Below, one piece after another: positions 12,101-27,100 of a stretch of 64,000 nucleotides of DNA. The translations under genes and the position numbers were made by a program. Within the stretch, counting starts at the first letter, position 1. Each line of letters opens with the position of its first letter. The notes below the pieces were generated by a model that was given only the letters and a program-made list of their open reading frames with translations, did no database searches and was not told the DNA's origin. Source of the stretch: Anopheles merus. Taxonomy: Eukaryota; Arthropoda; Insecta; Diptera; Culicidae. The stretch covers positions 26,164,208 to 26,228,207 of the forward strand of contig NC_054082.1 in NCBI RefSeq assembly GCF_017562075.2, written 5' to 3'.

Positions 12101-15100
12101 TTGCCCAGGCCGAGCTTTTCCGCCAGTTTGGCGACCGCGTCGCTCGCCGTATCGGTCGGATGCACATCGATCGCTTTGGTGCGCCCATCGAGGAAGAAGA
12201 ACCGACACACGATCGTACCGAGCCGTCGCATAGCCTGCGGGGCGAAAAAGGGAATAGCGTTAATATTTAACACACGTCATCGCTTCATCTGGGTCGCGTC
12301 ACCCCAAAGCGCAATTGCTCCACACTTACGGCCACTTCCACACTCGACGGGGGATACTGGCGGCACCGGACCTTGGTGTTTTTGCAGTTGTCCAGACACC
12401 ACTGGACGTACTGGCGCAGCTTGCCCTCGAGCGATTCGAGGTTCTTCTTCAGGAAGCTCACAAAGTACCGGAACAGCAGCTTGCTCGGCTGGAAGGCGAC
12501 GATCGTCAGGCAGAGCAGTAGCCAGACACGGTCGGTCCAGTCGACGCTCGGGTTGTTGGTGGCCTGCCGCATGCACTGCACGAAGATCTCGTCCCGCAGC
12601 TCCTCCCGCTCGATGCCCTGCCCGATGATGAACTGGATGACCTGCAGCTCCCGCTCGCTGTTCAGCTCGCCGCGGATGTACTTGCACAGGTCGCGGAAGA
12701 TGTTGCACGCAATCGTCACGTTCTCCGGATCGTACATGTGGATGTGGGAGGACGGGATGGTCGTCCCGCGGTAGTACGTGATCATCTCGTACTTCGGCAC
12801 CATGTCGACCGATTTGCGGCCCTTGCGCGTGAGCGTCGCCATGATCGTGCCCTCCGGCGACCGTTCGTGCGTGTTGTAGTAGCTTTCGGCAAACTCGAGT
12901 ATGTCGTAGTAGACGTCGTCCCGCAGCAGCTCCTTCTCCCGCTCGGTAATGTCCAGCTGCTGCATCTCCTGCAGCTTCTTCTCCACGCGGTACTTGCGGC
13001 GCTGCTCACGCTCCGCGAACGGATGGCCCCCGCCGGTCGAGGAGGCACGCGAGCTTGGCCGGCTGTGCTTGGGCGACGAGGGGCTCATTGGCCCATTGGT
13101 GCCGGTGCGCTGTATCGGGCTAGCGGAGCGTATGACGGCCGGGCTCTTGGGGCGCAGCTTGTGACCCGTTCCGTTCTCGAGATGCACGTACGCGTGGCTG
13201 GGTGCGGCATGCGCGTGGGGCGGCGGCTGCGGCGGAGCTTCGCTGTGGGCCGCATGCGTCGCTGCCGGCTGTGCTACCGGACCAGCGTGATGCGGTGGAG
13301 CGGGCGCCACGTGTGTTGCATGTGGCGGCGGTACCGGTTGCTGATGGGCGTGTACCGGTGGAGGCGGCGATGGCATGGCCGCTGCCAGCTGCTGCGACTG
13401 GTGCTGCGGTATTGGTGGAACCTTTTCGTGCCCGTCCAGCGGCGGCGGTGGAAGCTCCTTCAGATGAATGACGGCCTCGTAGATCGGTTCTTCGTGGCGA
13501 CGGATGTGGTGCAGCGTGGCCGGATGGTGCGACTGTGCGACCGGCAGCGTGTGGTTGTTGTTTTCGATCGGTGGCGGCGGTGGCGGCATCGTCGGCTCGG
13601 GAAGTGATGGGATGCTGAAAGGGTAGAAGAAAAAGGCGTTAATCATTATATCATTAGCTTCCTGCACAAACTCGACCAATGCTCTTACCCGCCCAGCGGC
13701 TTCGGAGTGGTTGGCTTGTTGTTGTTAATGCTGTTATTGTTGTTGTTGTTGCTGCTAATCGCATTGTTAGCACCAGTGCCATTTGCCAGCGGACCCGCCG
13801 CGCTCTTCACCGTCGCGACGTTATTGTTCCGCTCGCTGGTCAATCCCTCGATCTCCTGCTGGATCACCGACTCCAGCTCGACGTCGAGGTCCTCCACCAG
13901 GTTGTCCATCTTCTCGCCGATCTCGTCAATGATGGCGTTCGAGTTCGCGTTCGGCTGCACCTCGCTGAGGAAGGCAAACAGATTGTCCAGATCAACCGAG
14001 TCGTTGCTCTGCAGGCTGGCCGAACCGGCCCCCCGTGCGCCACCGGCTTGCGGTGGCCCAGCGCCCTTGCCATCGCCCCCAGCGGCGGCACCGTTCTGTG
14101 CGGCCTGCGCGGCCAGCAGGCGGCTGTTATTGTTTGCGGCATGCTGTTGCTGTGAGTGCAGTTTCGAGTTTATCTGCTCGGCCATTTGCGACAGAGCGAG
14201 TATCTCTTCTTTGGCAACCCTGCAGGGAAAGAGTGAGTGTTGGTGTGAAGAAAGCATTAGTTTCGCGCGTAGGCAAGGTTAGACGGTGGTGCTTGAGAAA
14301 CGGCTATAGTTTTGTTATTAACGAGACAAGAATTAGCAGCACTACAAACTAGCAACTAAACGGTGCAATCGACAGTTTCCTAGTGGCATTTTAGGGGGGG
14401 CGCTAGCCAAGCAATTAGCGGGACGGCGGACACACAGTGGCAAACGGAAGCAGCGGCAAACGACGCAAGTACAACGGACAGACTACAGACAGACAACTAC
14501 ACGTTTAGGGCCGCGGACGGCCCCACTCACCCGATTCCGTGCCCATCTCCGGTACTACACATTAGCATGCTTATACAATGTACGAAAATCAAAACAGGGA
14601 TTCAGGGTTGGTCGGTTTGTTTGAGCTCGTTTGTCGAATTGTGGCAGGTTAGTTTGGGGTGAGATGTAAATGGCAAGCAAAACAGGTACGAAGGGTGGGG
14701 GAGATAAGGGGTGAAGGTATGTAGCCTAACCCATGATAGCGGTAGTGACAATCGAGAGGGAAATTAAAAGTATCACCAGGGTAAGGTTTGCAAAGCTGGA
14801 AATGGTTGCAGTCATTGCGTTAAGTTGGGAATGTTGGTAGAGAGAAAGAAGACACATAAATATGCTGCCAGCAACGTTCGAAAGAAATGCTAGAGTACCG
14901 TGAGAATTGACGTTCATGCTCGTAATAACTACTTGATTAATAAAACAAAGAAAAAACACTGGTTTTGAATTCAAAGGATATGCTGGACCAATACGAGCAA
15001 GTTCATGATAAGTACACAGGCTGTTCCCGAGTTACGAGGTAGATTGCAAAGACAACAGCATTATTGTCGAATTATTTTCATTTCGATATTGATAATATCT

Positions 15101-18100
15101 ATAATTGGTTATACATTTCCATGTTTTTTTTTAGCATTTAAGATACCAACGACTCTAAGTAACTTGGGAACGGACTGTGTAGACTTGAGAAGTTATACCA
15201 ACTACCAGTTTACAGTAACAAATTAAAGACAAAACCCCAACTACTACTGTTAGATCATGAAATGCTGAACCCCACCAAAGCCCAAGAACAGACCTTTCGC
15301 TTTCCTCCAGCGCCTTCCGGTCCGCTTCCGCCTGGGCCGCTTCCCGCTCGCGCCGCTCCGCCTCGAGCCGTTCGCGCTTGCGCATCTCCTCGTCGACGCG
15401 CCGCATCTCGCGCAGAGCCGTCGCGACCTCGCGCGCAAACACGCCCCGCAGGTGGCTCTGGATGACGATGGCGGCGCGCCGCTTCTTCAGGAACTCGATG
15501 CGCAGCTTCCACCCCTTGTACGCGTGCTGTATCTTGAGGGCGGCCGACCGGGTCCGTCCGTACTGGCGCTGCTGGCTGAACCGCTTCCAGTTGCGCTGTA
15601 TGATCAGCGCCTTCGCGTTGATCACCTGCTTGCGGGCGTCCTCGAGCGGCTCGTGCACCACGCTGCGCAGGAAGACTTTGGTGCGCCCGAGCTGCCACTC
15701 GGTGGTCGGTACGTTCAGCTCGCGTATTACGGCCAGCGCCTGGTCCTGGCTGGACATGTTGCGGAAGCGCTTCGTGAGGCACTGGTACTTCTGCACGAAA
15801 TCGTCAAACGTCAGGTGCACCGGGAAGCCCTCGCGCCGTATGCGGATGATGTCGAGCATGCCGAGATAGCGCAGCTGATCCAGCACCAGCCGGTCGTCGT
15901 AGTCGTTCGGCAGCTTGGCCGCGTTCGGCTTGATGCACCGCACGTACCACGGGTTCGTGCTCTGGAGCACATCCACCAGGGCCTGCAGCTGCTGGCGGAA
16001 GGTGTCACTGACGGTCAGCTTGCCCTTGGACGTGCCGCGCGACACCGTGCTGGTGGTGGACGATGCCGACTGAACGTGCTGGATGGAGAGCAGATCCTGG
16101 AAGGAGGCGATTTCCTGCACGAACGTGTTCGTGCTGCGACTCATATGGTCGAACAGCACGTCCTGCTGCACGTCCCGGTTCTTGTCCACGAATCCCTTCA
16201 CGGTGTAGCTTACGCAGCCCGCATAGTGCCGGATGCCAAACTCCGACTCCCAGTGGCGCCGATCCTGCCCCTTGACGTAGCTGCCGTGCGACTCGAACTC
16301 GCCGTGCAGGTTGGTGAGGTACGCCGTGTCGGACCCCTTTGGCATATGGCACTGTTCCGTCAGCAGCTTCAGGATGCAGCGCGGCGGCTTCTCGATCAGC
16401 TCCAGACAGAGCGTGTTGTCGGTGAACTGGATGTGGGAGAACTTGATTTCCTCTTGGCGGTACTGGAAAGTTGGAAAAGGCAAAACAAACAAAAAAACAC
16501 ACACAGTTACAACACCGATCTGGCGTACTTACGGGCGGCTACTTACAATCTCCTGCTCGAGCGCAAACACGTAGTGGTTGAAGAACTTGTGCAGCTTCTC
16601 GTTCGTGTAGTTGATGCACAGCTGCTCGAACGAGTTGGTGTTGAAGTTCTCGAACCCGAAGATGTCCAGCACGCCCAAAAACCGGGACGCATCCTGGCCC
16701 GGGTTGATGCACGTGTTGATGTGGCTGATCAGCCAGGCGAAGGTGCGCGAGTACAGTGCCTTCGCCATCGCGTGCCGGTTCTCGCCCGCCTCCTGCAGCT
16801 TCAGCGGTATCTCCGTGATGTTGCCGCGCACGTTGATCTGCCGCTTGAGCAGCACCTGCACCAGGTCCGCCTCCTGCAGCCCGAGCAGCTGGGCCACGAT
16901 CGCCACTATCTCTCCGTCGCCCGGTGCCAGCTCGCACCGCTCGCCGTCCACGTCGGCAAAGTCCAGATTGCCCAACCACATTATGGCACTCAGCACGCGA
17001 AAGATGCCGTCGATCAGGGGCTGCGAGATCTGCAGCACGTTGAACGCTAGCCGCAGCGCCTCGAACCGCTTCGACTCGGTGGCAACCTCGAGGGCCGACT
17101 GATCGGTGCCCGCCTCACCGGTACCGCCCGAAGCGTTCAGATAGCGGTAGAACGAGGCGTCCCGCAGATGGAGGGCCGCCGCCAGCTCGCCGTTCGTTTT
17201 GCCCTCCGCCACGAGCTGGTACAGCACGTGGTAGTTCCGCTCGCCCGGGCTCTGGAAGGTGATGCGCGACTGCTCGAGCAGATAGTCCTGGATGATGCAG
17301 CCCTTGATGCACCATTTCGCGTCGAAGCACACCTGCATGAACTTGCCGAACCGGGAGCTGTTGTCGTTGCGGATCGTTTTCGCATTGCCGAACGCCTCCA
17401 GGATCGTGTTGGCCTCGAGGATCTGCTGCTGCACCCAGGTCGACACATCGCACGTCACCGAGCAGAGGTACTGCAGGATGAATTTGGTCGTTTCCGTCTT
17501 GCCGGCGCCCGACTCGCCCGATATGACGCACGATTGGTTCGTGTTGTTGTCGCGGATGTTGCGGTAGGCGGCCTCAGCCATGGCGAACACGTGCGGTTCC
17601 AGCAGGCCCAGCTTCTGGCCGTGGTATTTGGCGACATATTCCTACGAGGGGGAAATAAGGGAAAAAGACGGAGGTAAAGAATAAGTAGAAGCTCATTATT
17701 AGCTGCCCCCATGTGACTCGCATGACAGTCAGTTTTGCTCGCAAAGTGCTTTCTTCATCGTCACTCGTCGACCATTAAATCGCCATTTCGTCGTCAAACA
17801 CAAAAGCGCGCTAAGCTTTCGAGTGCTTGTCATATCGCTTCAACTTTAGCGTCGGCCGGTAGTAGGTCAACGAGGTAACGAGGGTGTGTAAAGTATTAAT
17901 GCAATGACCTACATTGACGCCCTGCCGCCACCTTCGGGCTACTGTTGCGCAATGAGTACAGGAAGGGAAGAAATCTCATTTAGCGCCCGGAAGTGCCCAC
18001 GGGCTAGGCTGGGGTGTGCAGAAGGATACTAACAACCTTTGGCTGCAACGCTTAACGCGCACGGCATGCCGACAGGCGGACATGGTTGACCTCATTTCGT

Positions 18101-21100
18101 TGCACTTGCAAGTGCGCGCTGATTATGATTTTGTTTAGGCTAGATGAAACATCATTTTTACAAGATTGTGCATCGTGTGTTGTATGTTTGTAAGAAATAG
18201 GTAACAAAACGGATCGATAGTGTCGTTTAAAATGATACGAATCTAGAGTAAACTGCAAAGCATATGTGTTGCCATCTTCATGCGATGCTTTTGCAGGTTA
18301 TAATTTAGTTTTCTCCGTTTGGATCTGCTTCATATCTGTTTTTTTTTTGTTTTGTTTTGCTGTTTCCATTTGTACAAACAACCTCCCACACATGCACATA
18401 CACACATTTTTCTTCCATATCTCAAGCCATCAAATGGCTCTTCATCGTTAGAGCACTCTCATACTCATAAAATTGTATAATTTAAATTTCAAATCATCGT
18501 ACATAGGGTAGCGTACACAAAATGGGCATTATTTAACTAAATAAAAGAAGGGTCTTTTGGCCGAGACAGCAAAACAAAAAAAGAAGAGTCGTAAAAATTA
18601 TGCCCGTGGTGCCGGCAACACCTGGAACCACATGCGGGTGATTTCCAGCGGCTAAAAGAGTGGATTTCCCGACCGCTCAAAAGCGTATGCTACGCATCGT
18701 TGATCTGATCTGTATGTTGAGGGGCCGAATTTCCCACCATTAGCATTAGGCAGGAAGAACTGATCGCGACGATCAAGAAGCACCCCTACCGGTAGTGGTG
18801 TGATCTTTTGTGATAAACATGAGCCGAAATGTGTTTGCTAGCCAGACAAGGATTTCCCCACTTTGTTGAGAGTGTGACAGTGTGTAAGGTAACGCGCCGT
18901 AGTTCAATCCTTTACCCTGGGAATATGTGACGAGCTGGAACAAATATACTCATCATTCGTAGATTTAAAACAAAGGGTACCAGCGGCACTGTGCTTCTGG
19001 TGGGTCCTCATCAGGCCGGTAAGCGTCTGCCAAGGCCAGGCGTGTTGAAAACAAACCAGCCCAGATTGTATATTATGCGCTTGGTGGTTCACTGTCGAGT
19101 GGGTGATTTCACTACGCGCGCGCTTGCGCTGGACACGCAAACCCACGACTGTGTGGCAAACACGCTTTTCATAGGAGCGAGATGTTATCACACATACCCA
19201 GCAAACGACTATCTTCAACTGATGATGATTGTATTTTATTTGGCACAGACATGGTGATGCGAAGGAAAAAGTTTCGCCGAGATACATTCCTCCTCTACCC
19301 GTCATGAAAAAAGGGTGTTAGTGTGGGGTCTCCACTGGTGGCAGTGGGGCAATGGGAAATGTGGGAAGCGGAATGTGCGGTAGTGCAAATTCCACCAACC
19401 AAAGGGTTTAATGTTCCGCGGTGGTCATAGATTGATTAGCGCGATTTGAGCCACACACTCGCTCGATCTCTCTCTGTCTTTCTCTCTCATCACATTTGGG
19501 AGTATCCATCCCGAACCACGCACTCACGGTGATGATGATCGATCTTTTCGATTCGGACGCTGGATGCGTTTGATAAGCGCGTAGACAGCGCGCATGCGTT
19601 TTCTATTTCAATCTGCAAGGTACTGATGCCTGATGAGTGGCCTGAAAAGGGGGTTGCGCGATCGTTTGTGCGCCAAAAGCAAAAAGAAAGAAGAAAAAAA
19701 ACACACACAAACACACACACTGCCTCGCAGCCAAAGGTGCGTTGTTGAGCTACAATTTGTGAACTCAATGCACCAATAAAAAGCCCACCACCTTTAATAG
19801 CCCAGAGCTGATTGTAATCAATTAAGCTCTTTCTTTGCACTACTGCGAAAGAAGCGGAATACAAGCTCAAGCAAATTCGGCGCGACGGAGCCAAGGCGCA
19901 CATGCGGAGGATGCTTTTCGTCGTGTCCCTGAAAGACCGAAAAGGAGGAGCACCAGGCTTTATTATGCCACAGAAAGATTGCACTTTTTAGTAGCGCTTC
20001 GACAATTAATCAATTAAACAATCGAAACCGCGACGCGTCGTGTGCACAGCACAGTCCGAAGGTTCGTTTGGCAGTGGACGAGTGGCAGTTATTCGATTTT
20101 TTGCTAAGTTGGTTTTTGTTAAATTGAGAGTCTGCTGCTTCCGTTTTCTGCTCTGCAATAAACTTCCGGTCGTAAAGGTCGAGGGGAAGAGACATTTAAA
20201 AAAAATTAACGCCTGTAAATTGCGAAACGAGTTACGGAAAAAGAAGACGTAACCGAACTGGAGTAGGATTAATGCCAGGTTTAGAGTTTCCTTTAACGTG
20301 GCTAGTCTCGTGGTCAAACAGGAAAGTGTTTTTGCAATATCGGAATGTAGAATATTATAAATCCTAGCAAATGCTGTTAGATGCTTCTTCGTGTGATATG
20401 TTTTAACTGAGAAGCATTGTAAGTCGGTAATGATGTGTGATTATAAATTTTAAAGACATTAGCTACACGCCCTACACAACCTCTCACCATTGGAATATGA
20501 ATAAGAAATTCCATTTCCAAGCATCTCATTGAGAATGCTGGCTGTGTCGCTGTGCAGGAGAAGTAGACCCCCTGACGGCGGAAAGAATCTTCCTACGTGA
20601 CTTTCATTGTAGTGAATAAAAGGGTGTGTGTGTGTATGCTTCTACCTGTTACATTTTGGACATGTCAGTAAAACTATGACGCCACCGGGGTGGTGTGCAC
20701 GATCGAGCGCGACCGGTCAGTAGTAAAACGGAAGCATCGCTCCAAACGCGCGCGATTGCCTTATGCGTAAGGCTTTAGGGCGATAGCGTGAATCACACGC
20801 TATCGCGCTTGAAGAGTGTTTACCGGCATTGGGGTGAGAGGAGGGTTAATGCGTGACTCTTGCGATCTTGGCTTTTGCTAACGCACTTGGCCACACGGTT
20901 ACAATAAAACTTTATTGAGCAGCTGATTTTCAGCAATTCAGCCCAGTCCAATCGACAATTGTCGGCACAATTAGCGCCGCCAATAATGCCGCACTGCCAC
21001 CGGAAGGACACAGTGAGGAAGATAGTAATTGGAATAACGTCGCTTGTGTAAATCATACGAAGCTTACTGGCTTGCGACGCGGTGACACACTGCTTTAGGG

Positions 21101-24100
21101 AACGAAATTCAAGAACTTGATTGGTGTGTGCGAAGCAAGTCTTATCTCGGACAACAGTGAATACACGCCCCCAATATCTTAATGCTTGCTGTCGAACCAA
21201 TGTTGTCTATGATGTAGATAATTGCATCCCTTACGCTTGCAAATCGTAATGCAAATTAGGCCCGCTGTTCATTCGTTCGTCGATGGCGTGGGAAATTCTG
21301 TCACGTAGCGGCCTGTATTGGGTGCACACAGGCTCCTAGTGTGCGCGGTGTGGTGTTTGCTTTTCCGCGGACATTCTTATCCGGACCGGACGGTAATTAA
21401 AGGCTACGGTGGTGGTAGCAACTGCAACGACGCTTACTGCACAACGAGTGCTCCGCAATGCTTAGTTTAGCCCGTGGAAGGATCTCAGAAGCGGTAAAGT
21501 TGTCTCGAACGTCAGCGTCTAATCTTCAGAGTCCGTGGGAAAAACAACCCCCAATGGACACGTTTAGAAACGTGTGTAATTAGCCGCAGGTAAGAACGAC
21601 GGTGATCATGCTTACCTACTGCTGAGTGGATTGAAAGGTGATCTTGGACGACAGGGTGGTAGGAAAGCACAATTACCTTCTATTTCACGAAGGATTTTTC
21701 CCAGCATAATAAAGATGTAAATTTTTGGATGACATTGTAAAAAAATTGTAATGTTACATTGTAAAGTAATGTGAGATGTAGCGCTTGTTGGTAATATTCA
21801 TTATTCAGGAATTTCTTGCCTTTTCGGAGAAAATTTTGTTGACCCTGAATTTGATTAAACTTTAAACCGATGCAAGAGATGTTTCGGTTATCGGCAAGCA
21901 ATGGATTATACAATAAATTAAAACATTGGAAATTGTATGTATTATTCAACAACTTCTTTTGTGGATCTTCTCTTGGACTTTGACAATTGGGTGAAAAAAC
22001 ACAGATGTCAACCATTTTTTTGAACATTCGCAACACATTTTTATTTCAAAGATGAAAGTGTGATAGAAACAATGGAGAAATGTGAAAGCAGATTAAAGTA
22101 TAAAATCCAGAGTGTTTAATGGGTGGTGAAAAGCTTTCAACATTTTAGCATAACAAGTTCTGAACCGGATAAACAAGTAACGCCCCAGCATCTCACATGA
22201 AAGTAATCTCTCACAACTAATATTTCGTGTTTTTTTTGGGTGTCACACACTTACACGCATAACCGGGTTTGGCGGTGATAGATGGCACACATTGGATGGA
22301 AAGTAAAATCCCGCACGAAAATGAAAGTTTAATCCTCCCGAAACAAAAACCGCCCGGGATAGCTTGTATACCCCGACTTTCGGTGTGCCGGTACACTTGT
22401 AGGAAGTGGCACAGTGCTTCTTCCTGTGCCCCTCACCGATGTTGCGAAAGTAAACAAAACACAGGCCCAAAGTTTCACCCTGTTAGATTCAGCGAGCGAA
22501 AAAGCCGATTCCCACTTACACGTGCAAATAATGTATCCCAATTGTGTTCGGACACACATCTATGTCGTCCGGCCGAGCTGCCGGGGAAGCAGCAGCAAAT
22601 GGGGATCATAATCATCGATAACTACGGCAATGAGGTAAAGTCAGGGGTTCAGGCTTAAGCCACCCTGATAACGGTGCACGGCTGCGGGCATTTCGGGCGC
22701 ACGAAAGCGTGCCGTTTTTGCCTCAATTATGCGCGATAGCATTATTCGGCGGACGGGAAACAATGTTACCCCTTGTGGAATACGCTGCACGCAGTAGAGA
22801 GAGATAGAGAAAATCAAAACTGGGTGCACAATCGGCCTCTCCCAAAGATGGGCCTTTTTCGTTGTGTCCTCCTCATCGGGGATCGATTGAATTTCGAGAC
22901 GAGTGTTTGCAAGTTTGATTGGAAAATGTAGCGCATTGATGGGGGTTTGGCCTCGGTGGAATTCGGCCAACGCGTGGGGAAACCAGGAGAAGAGCAAGAG
23001 AGAAAGATTCAACAGTCCAAAGCGTCCAGCCGGCATATGCCTGCGGGTCCGCTGCTATCGGGCATTTGACCGGGCGAGTGAGATAGTTCACCAGACACGA
23101 TGGAAAACAAATTTATTTACGTAATTAGTGATTCCTACGTACATGCTACCGTACCGCACACGGATCCTTTTCCCTTCCCCTCTAGTCACTCTCAAACTGA
23201 GGTTAGATGAAGATTCCCGCTGTACAGTGGCTTCCCAGTGCGGCCTTTCCGGCCCGCCGTCGCAAGTGCGTTCATGCACTTTTCCTCTGGCGACCGAGCG
23301 CGGCTCCGTTCATGCACCAGATAGTTTTCAGCTTTTGGTGCGAGTTTTGCGACCCCAACGGAGCTCCCAAACGGTGGGGAAGAAAAAGAGTGCTTGTGTT
23401 TCCACTTTCTGACCTCTCTCCGTCCGTGTGCGCCAGGCACAGATATCAGCCACAACACCGCAACGAATGTGGGTCAACTCAAGCGCAGGCCGAAAAAGCG
23501 TGCCGTGAATCGTTCGTACACCCAATGCTAAGCCACAGGCAGCCCCAACGTGGAGAATCTCCCTGTGTGCCCCATCGCACAACAAAAAAGCGGGATGTTA
23601 CGAGGGAAAGAAAAACAAAATCCAGAGGAAAAAATATGGAACTGCCTGCTTCGCAACGGGTAAGGGGAGGCGGGTGCAACGGAACCCGAAAAAAAAGAGG
23701 CATGCTGTATTAATCTCTTCATCCTGCGCTGATGCTGCCTCGCCGCCTAGTGGATGTGGGTTGCAGCTAGAGGTAAAAGTGAAAATGTGGGGCTGTTCGA
23801 GATCGAGTGAGAAAGAAATGGTAGGCCCCGCCGGGGGGTTGTTGTTAATGGTGGTGGTGGTGGTGTTGGTGAGGCCGTGGTCTAAAACCGGAGAAATGCG
23901 TTTGCTATGTTGATGGAGGCGTATATTAATGGAGTTTTCCCAACAACCCACTACACCAAAGGGAAGGTAAACGAAGTAAAACGCGTTGCATAAACTTGTG
24001 TTCCATCGCTTGCTGCTGCCTCTCCTTCCTCGCTCACAATCTTCCGCTGGTGTTAAGCCTTTCTTATGAAATCTTTTTAGAACATCAAAAGCAGATGCTG

Positions 24101-27100
24101 CTGCTGCTGCTACTCCCGTTGCTGTTGGCTGCCAACGCATCCAATAGAGCACATCCATCGCTTGCGGGGGGGCCAGAGCCGGTTAGCTTTCCGCCACTGC
24201 CTTCTTCATGTTGGTGTGGAGTGGTTCTGTGCCGTAGTGTCTTAATCGTTTTCGGTACGGTCGTTTTGCCTTTCGCTGATCGAGCAAAAAGGGGACGGAA
24301 GGTGGACGATGGGGGGAAGACGATGGAGATCATAAAAATTGAATGATGGACTTCAATTCTGCCGCCCGCAACCGCTTACGGATTACTTAGATACGGGAAG
24401 TAGCGTAATAGGAGATTACGACGTGGTGTGGCCGATGTTCCTTTAATGTTTTGGGGGAACATAATTCAACGTCAGTTCTCCCGTGTTCATACTTCGTTCC
24501 TTGTCCGTGTCACAGCTCTTTCCGTGCCGAAGTTCCAACGCGCATGAGACCAACCCATTGGTTGGCAAAACATTTCGAAATAATTGCTTATTGTGGGGGT
24601 CTTTTCCACGAAACAGGAGCGCGCGATCTCATAACTCCAGGCACGCCAATTATTTTTGGGAGGATGACATTTCAGAAATTCAGACATCGGATGTGAAATA
24701 CTTTGTTCGCACCGATCACGTTTTTACCCACGCTCCAGGCACAATCGCGGAGTCGCCACCGGTCAGGAGGTCAGTTGGCCCGGTTCAAAGACCTCTTGCC
24801 GGCAGGCCACCAGGTTGATGAATTTATCGCGCACGAGGCGGACGAAGCACGACACGGGACAAAAACTCGCTCGCCACCGTGTCAGCATGTCGTAAACATT
24901 TCGGCTTACACATTCCAAACGGCCCGCGTACCACAACGCGTACGTGCATCGGGGCCGAGAGTGTGCATCTTCTAAATTTGTACCTCGCTTTGGATAGAGG
25001 GTCTTTATGTTGTTGTTTTTTCTTCTATGCTCCCTCTAACGCAAGCAGTTGAATGCAACAGACTAGCTTGCAGTACCAGAGTGCAGCATGTCTCCGTCAC
25101 ACTCGTAACAATCATCGTTTATGATCGTTGCGCTCTCGATGGATGCCGTATTTCCGTGACGCCCGTTAATGCTTTCGTCGTCGCACGAAGCATCGCAACA
25201 TTCGCCCATATGCTGCACAGAACCCCGCGCAGCATACTGCAGAACTGTTGCATAATCCGAGAGCGCGGTTCATCGGCCAGCCTCAGGCACACACAAGCTG
25301 CTCACATTCTTCCATGAAGATCTGACTTTTCGTTTGAAGAGCTCCACATACACACACACACACACACAAGCACACACGATGCTGCTGCAGCACATCAAAC
25401 GACCGGCAGTATATAAAGGGAAGGCAAATTTATTGCCACCGACGTATAAATCACTTTGGTTTAATGGTTCACACTACCCTCCCTCCCCATCGTGTACGAT
25501 TGTGCCCTTCGTCCCCGAAAACGTTGGTGGGATTTATTGGACGGGACACACATCATCCACGTATCGGCTCTAAACAGTACGTGGAAACAGGGGCAACTTA
25601 CCTGCGTGTAGCAGTCGATCTCTTTGTACGGGTTGACGGCAATCAGTATCGAACCGGTGTACGTCTGTGAGGGAAGCAAACGATCTTTAGGTTAAGGAAA
25701 ATTGGTCGAGCTGGGTGGAGCGGTAGCTTCTTTTCTGTCCGTTTGCGCCGAGAATGCTGCAGCTATCCGTAACTCAATGCGTATGCTCGCGTTCGTTGAA
25801 ACATTGCGCAACGCGAGTAACATAAACCAGAGATGAAGTTGAAGGGGGAATAACCGCCCGGGAAAAATGGGGAAACTAATTTGTCACTTTAAATTTGAAA
25901 CAACACATATCCGATCTTGTGGTGGTAGACGTAAAAAACAGGGAGATTAAAATTGATCTTTGGTTAAACATTGTTCGTATCTGCGGTGGGATTACTTTTT
26001 TAAGACACGAAACGCTATAGACACGTGCGAGGATCATGTACGCAAGAGAGCAAAGGAGGCGAACCAGCGTTTTATTGTATTGTGCAACTTCAAGTTAACT
26101 CGAAAGTAGTAATTAAAATGGAGTATTCAATTAACAAACTGCCCATCCATTGCATCGCTTATTAACAAACACAAATCCATTAGCATGCATGCACTACCAA
26201 TAATAAAAACAAATGTTGCATCAACTCCACTCAAGAATCAACCAAAGTTTTTTTGAGTGTGTCGGGATGTGTGTAAGTGTGTGCTGTACATTTAACTTTG
26301 TTTATGCATTTCTGTAACCTTCCCCCTTCTTGTTACATGCGTACTACAAAGGAATGCGGGTGCAGAGCTAAACCCTCGGACACGGACATTCACTCGCGAC
26401 CGGAACACCACAAGCAGGCTTGGTGCGTGTGGGCCACCGCCACGGCCCAGAACGGCCCAGAAGTGAACCAATTAATGTGCTGAGACATTCAAACTTTTTA
26501 GGGCGTAAATTAGTGTCGCGTGGGCATCAAATCAGCCTGGCGTAGGAGCTGTAGCGGTCCGCTGATCAGGACGCCCCAGTAGCGTTGGCGGTGCTTTATG
26601 TGACACGCGGCTTTACTTGTGTAGCGTTGTGCTGCTCCCTTTCTTTATTGTTTAGCGTGCTGCTGGTGCTGCTGCTGATGCTGGCCTTTGGTTACAGGGT
26701 TTATCGGGTTGCCCGATATAAAAGGGCACGTGCGTTTAGTTATGTTGCGCCTTGCGGGCTAACAATGTTATCCAAAGGGGGGTTGTTGAAGAGCTCCCAC
26801 ACACAAATACAGTAAAGAAAGATAGTAAGTTTTCGGTCATCAGCTTGTTTGGACAGAGAGTGGAATTGGAATCGATGAGTCAACCGCCCATTCTCAGAAT
26901 AAATCATAAAGAAGGGCAAACGAATCTCAACCACACTGCACACTGCGTTGAGGGCTTATCATTCCACCGCGACTGCAGTTCGCCGGAGGGGAATTTCCAA
27001 CACTTCCCGACCAGTAGACGTAAAGCTCTTTTTAACGGTATTCTTTTCCACTCCGGTTTCGCTAAAGCTCCGATCTGCTGATTCATGCGGCAAGCGAGCG

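Noticed and set aside
12738..13607. Plus-strand ORF of 289 codons, rich in Arg, Val and Leu
   Set aside because: Complement of the His/Pro-rich linker and MyTH4-1 exon; composition is a mirror of Pro/His codons.
15452..17050. Long plus-strand ORF (532 codons) opposite the myosin motor
   Set aside because: It is the antisense shadow of the GC-rich motor exons, whose minus-strand reading carries P-loop, switch I and switch II motifs. The plus reading has no domain and crosses a real intron.
26585..26815. Hydrophobic ORF with CTG repeats and a nearby TATAAAAG
   Set aside because: It lacks an ATG at the hydrophobic start, and the Leu run comes from CTG repeats. The TATA lies inside and not upstream of it.
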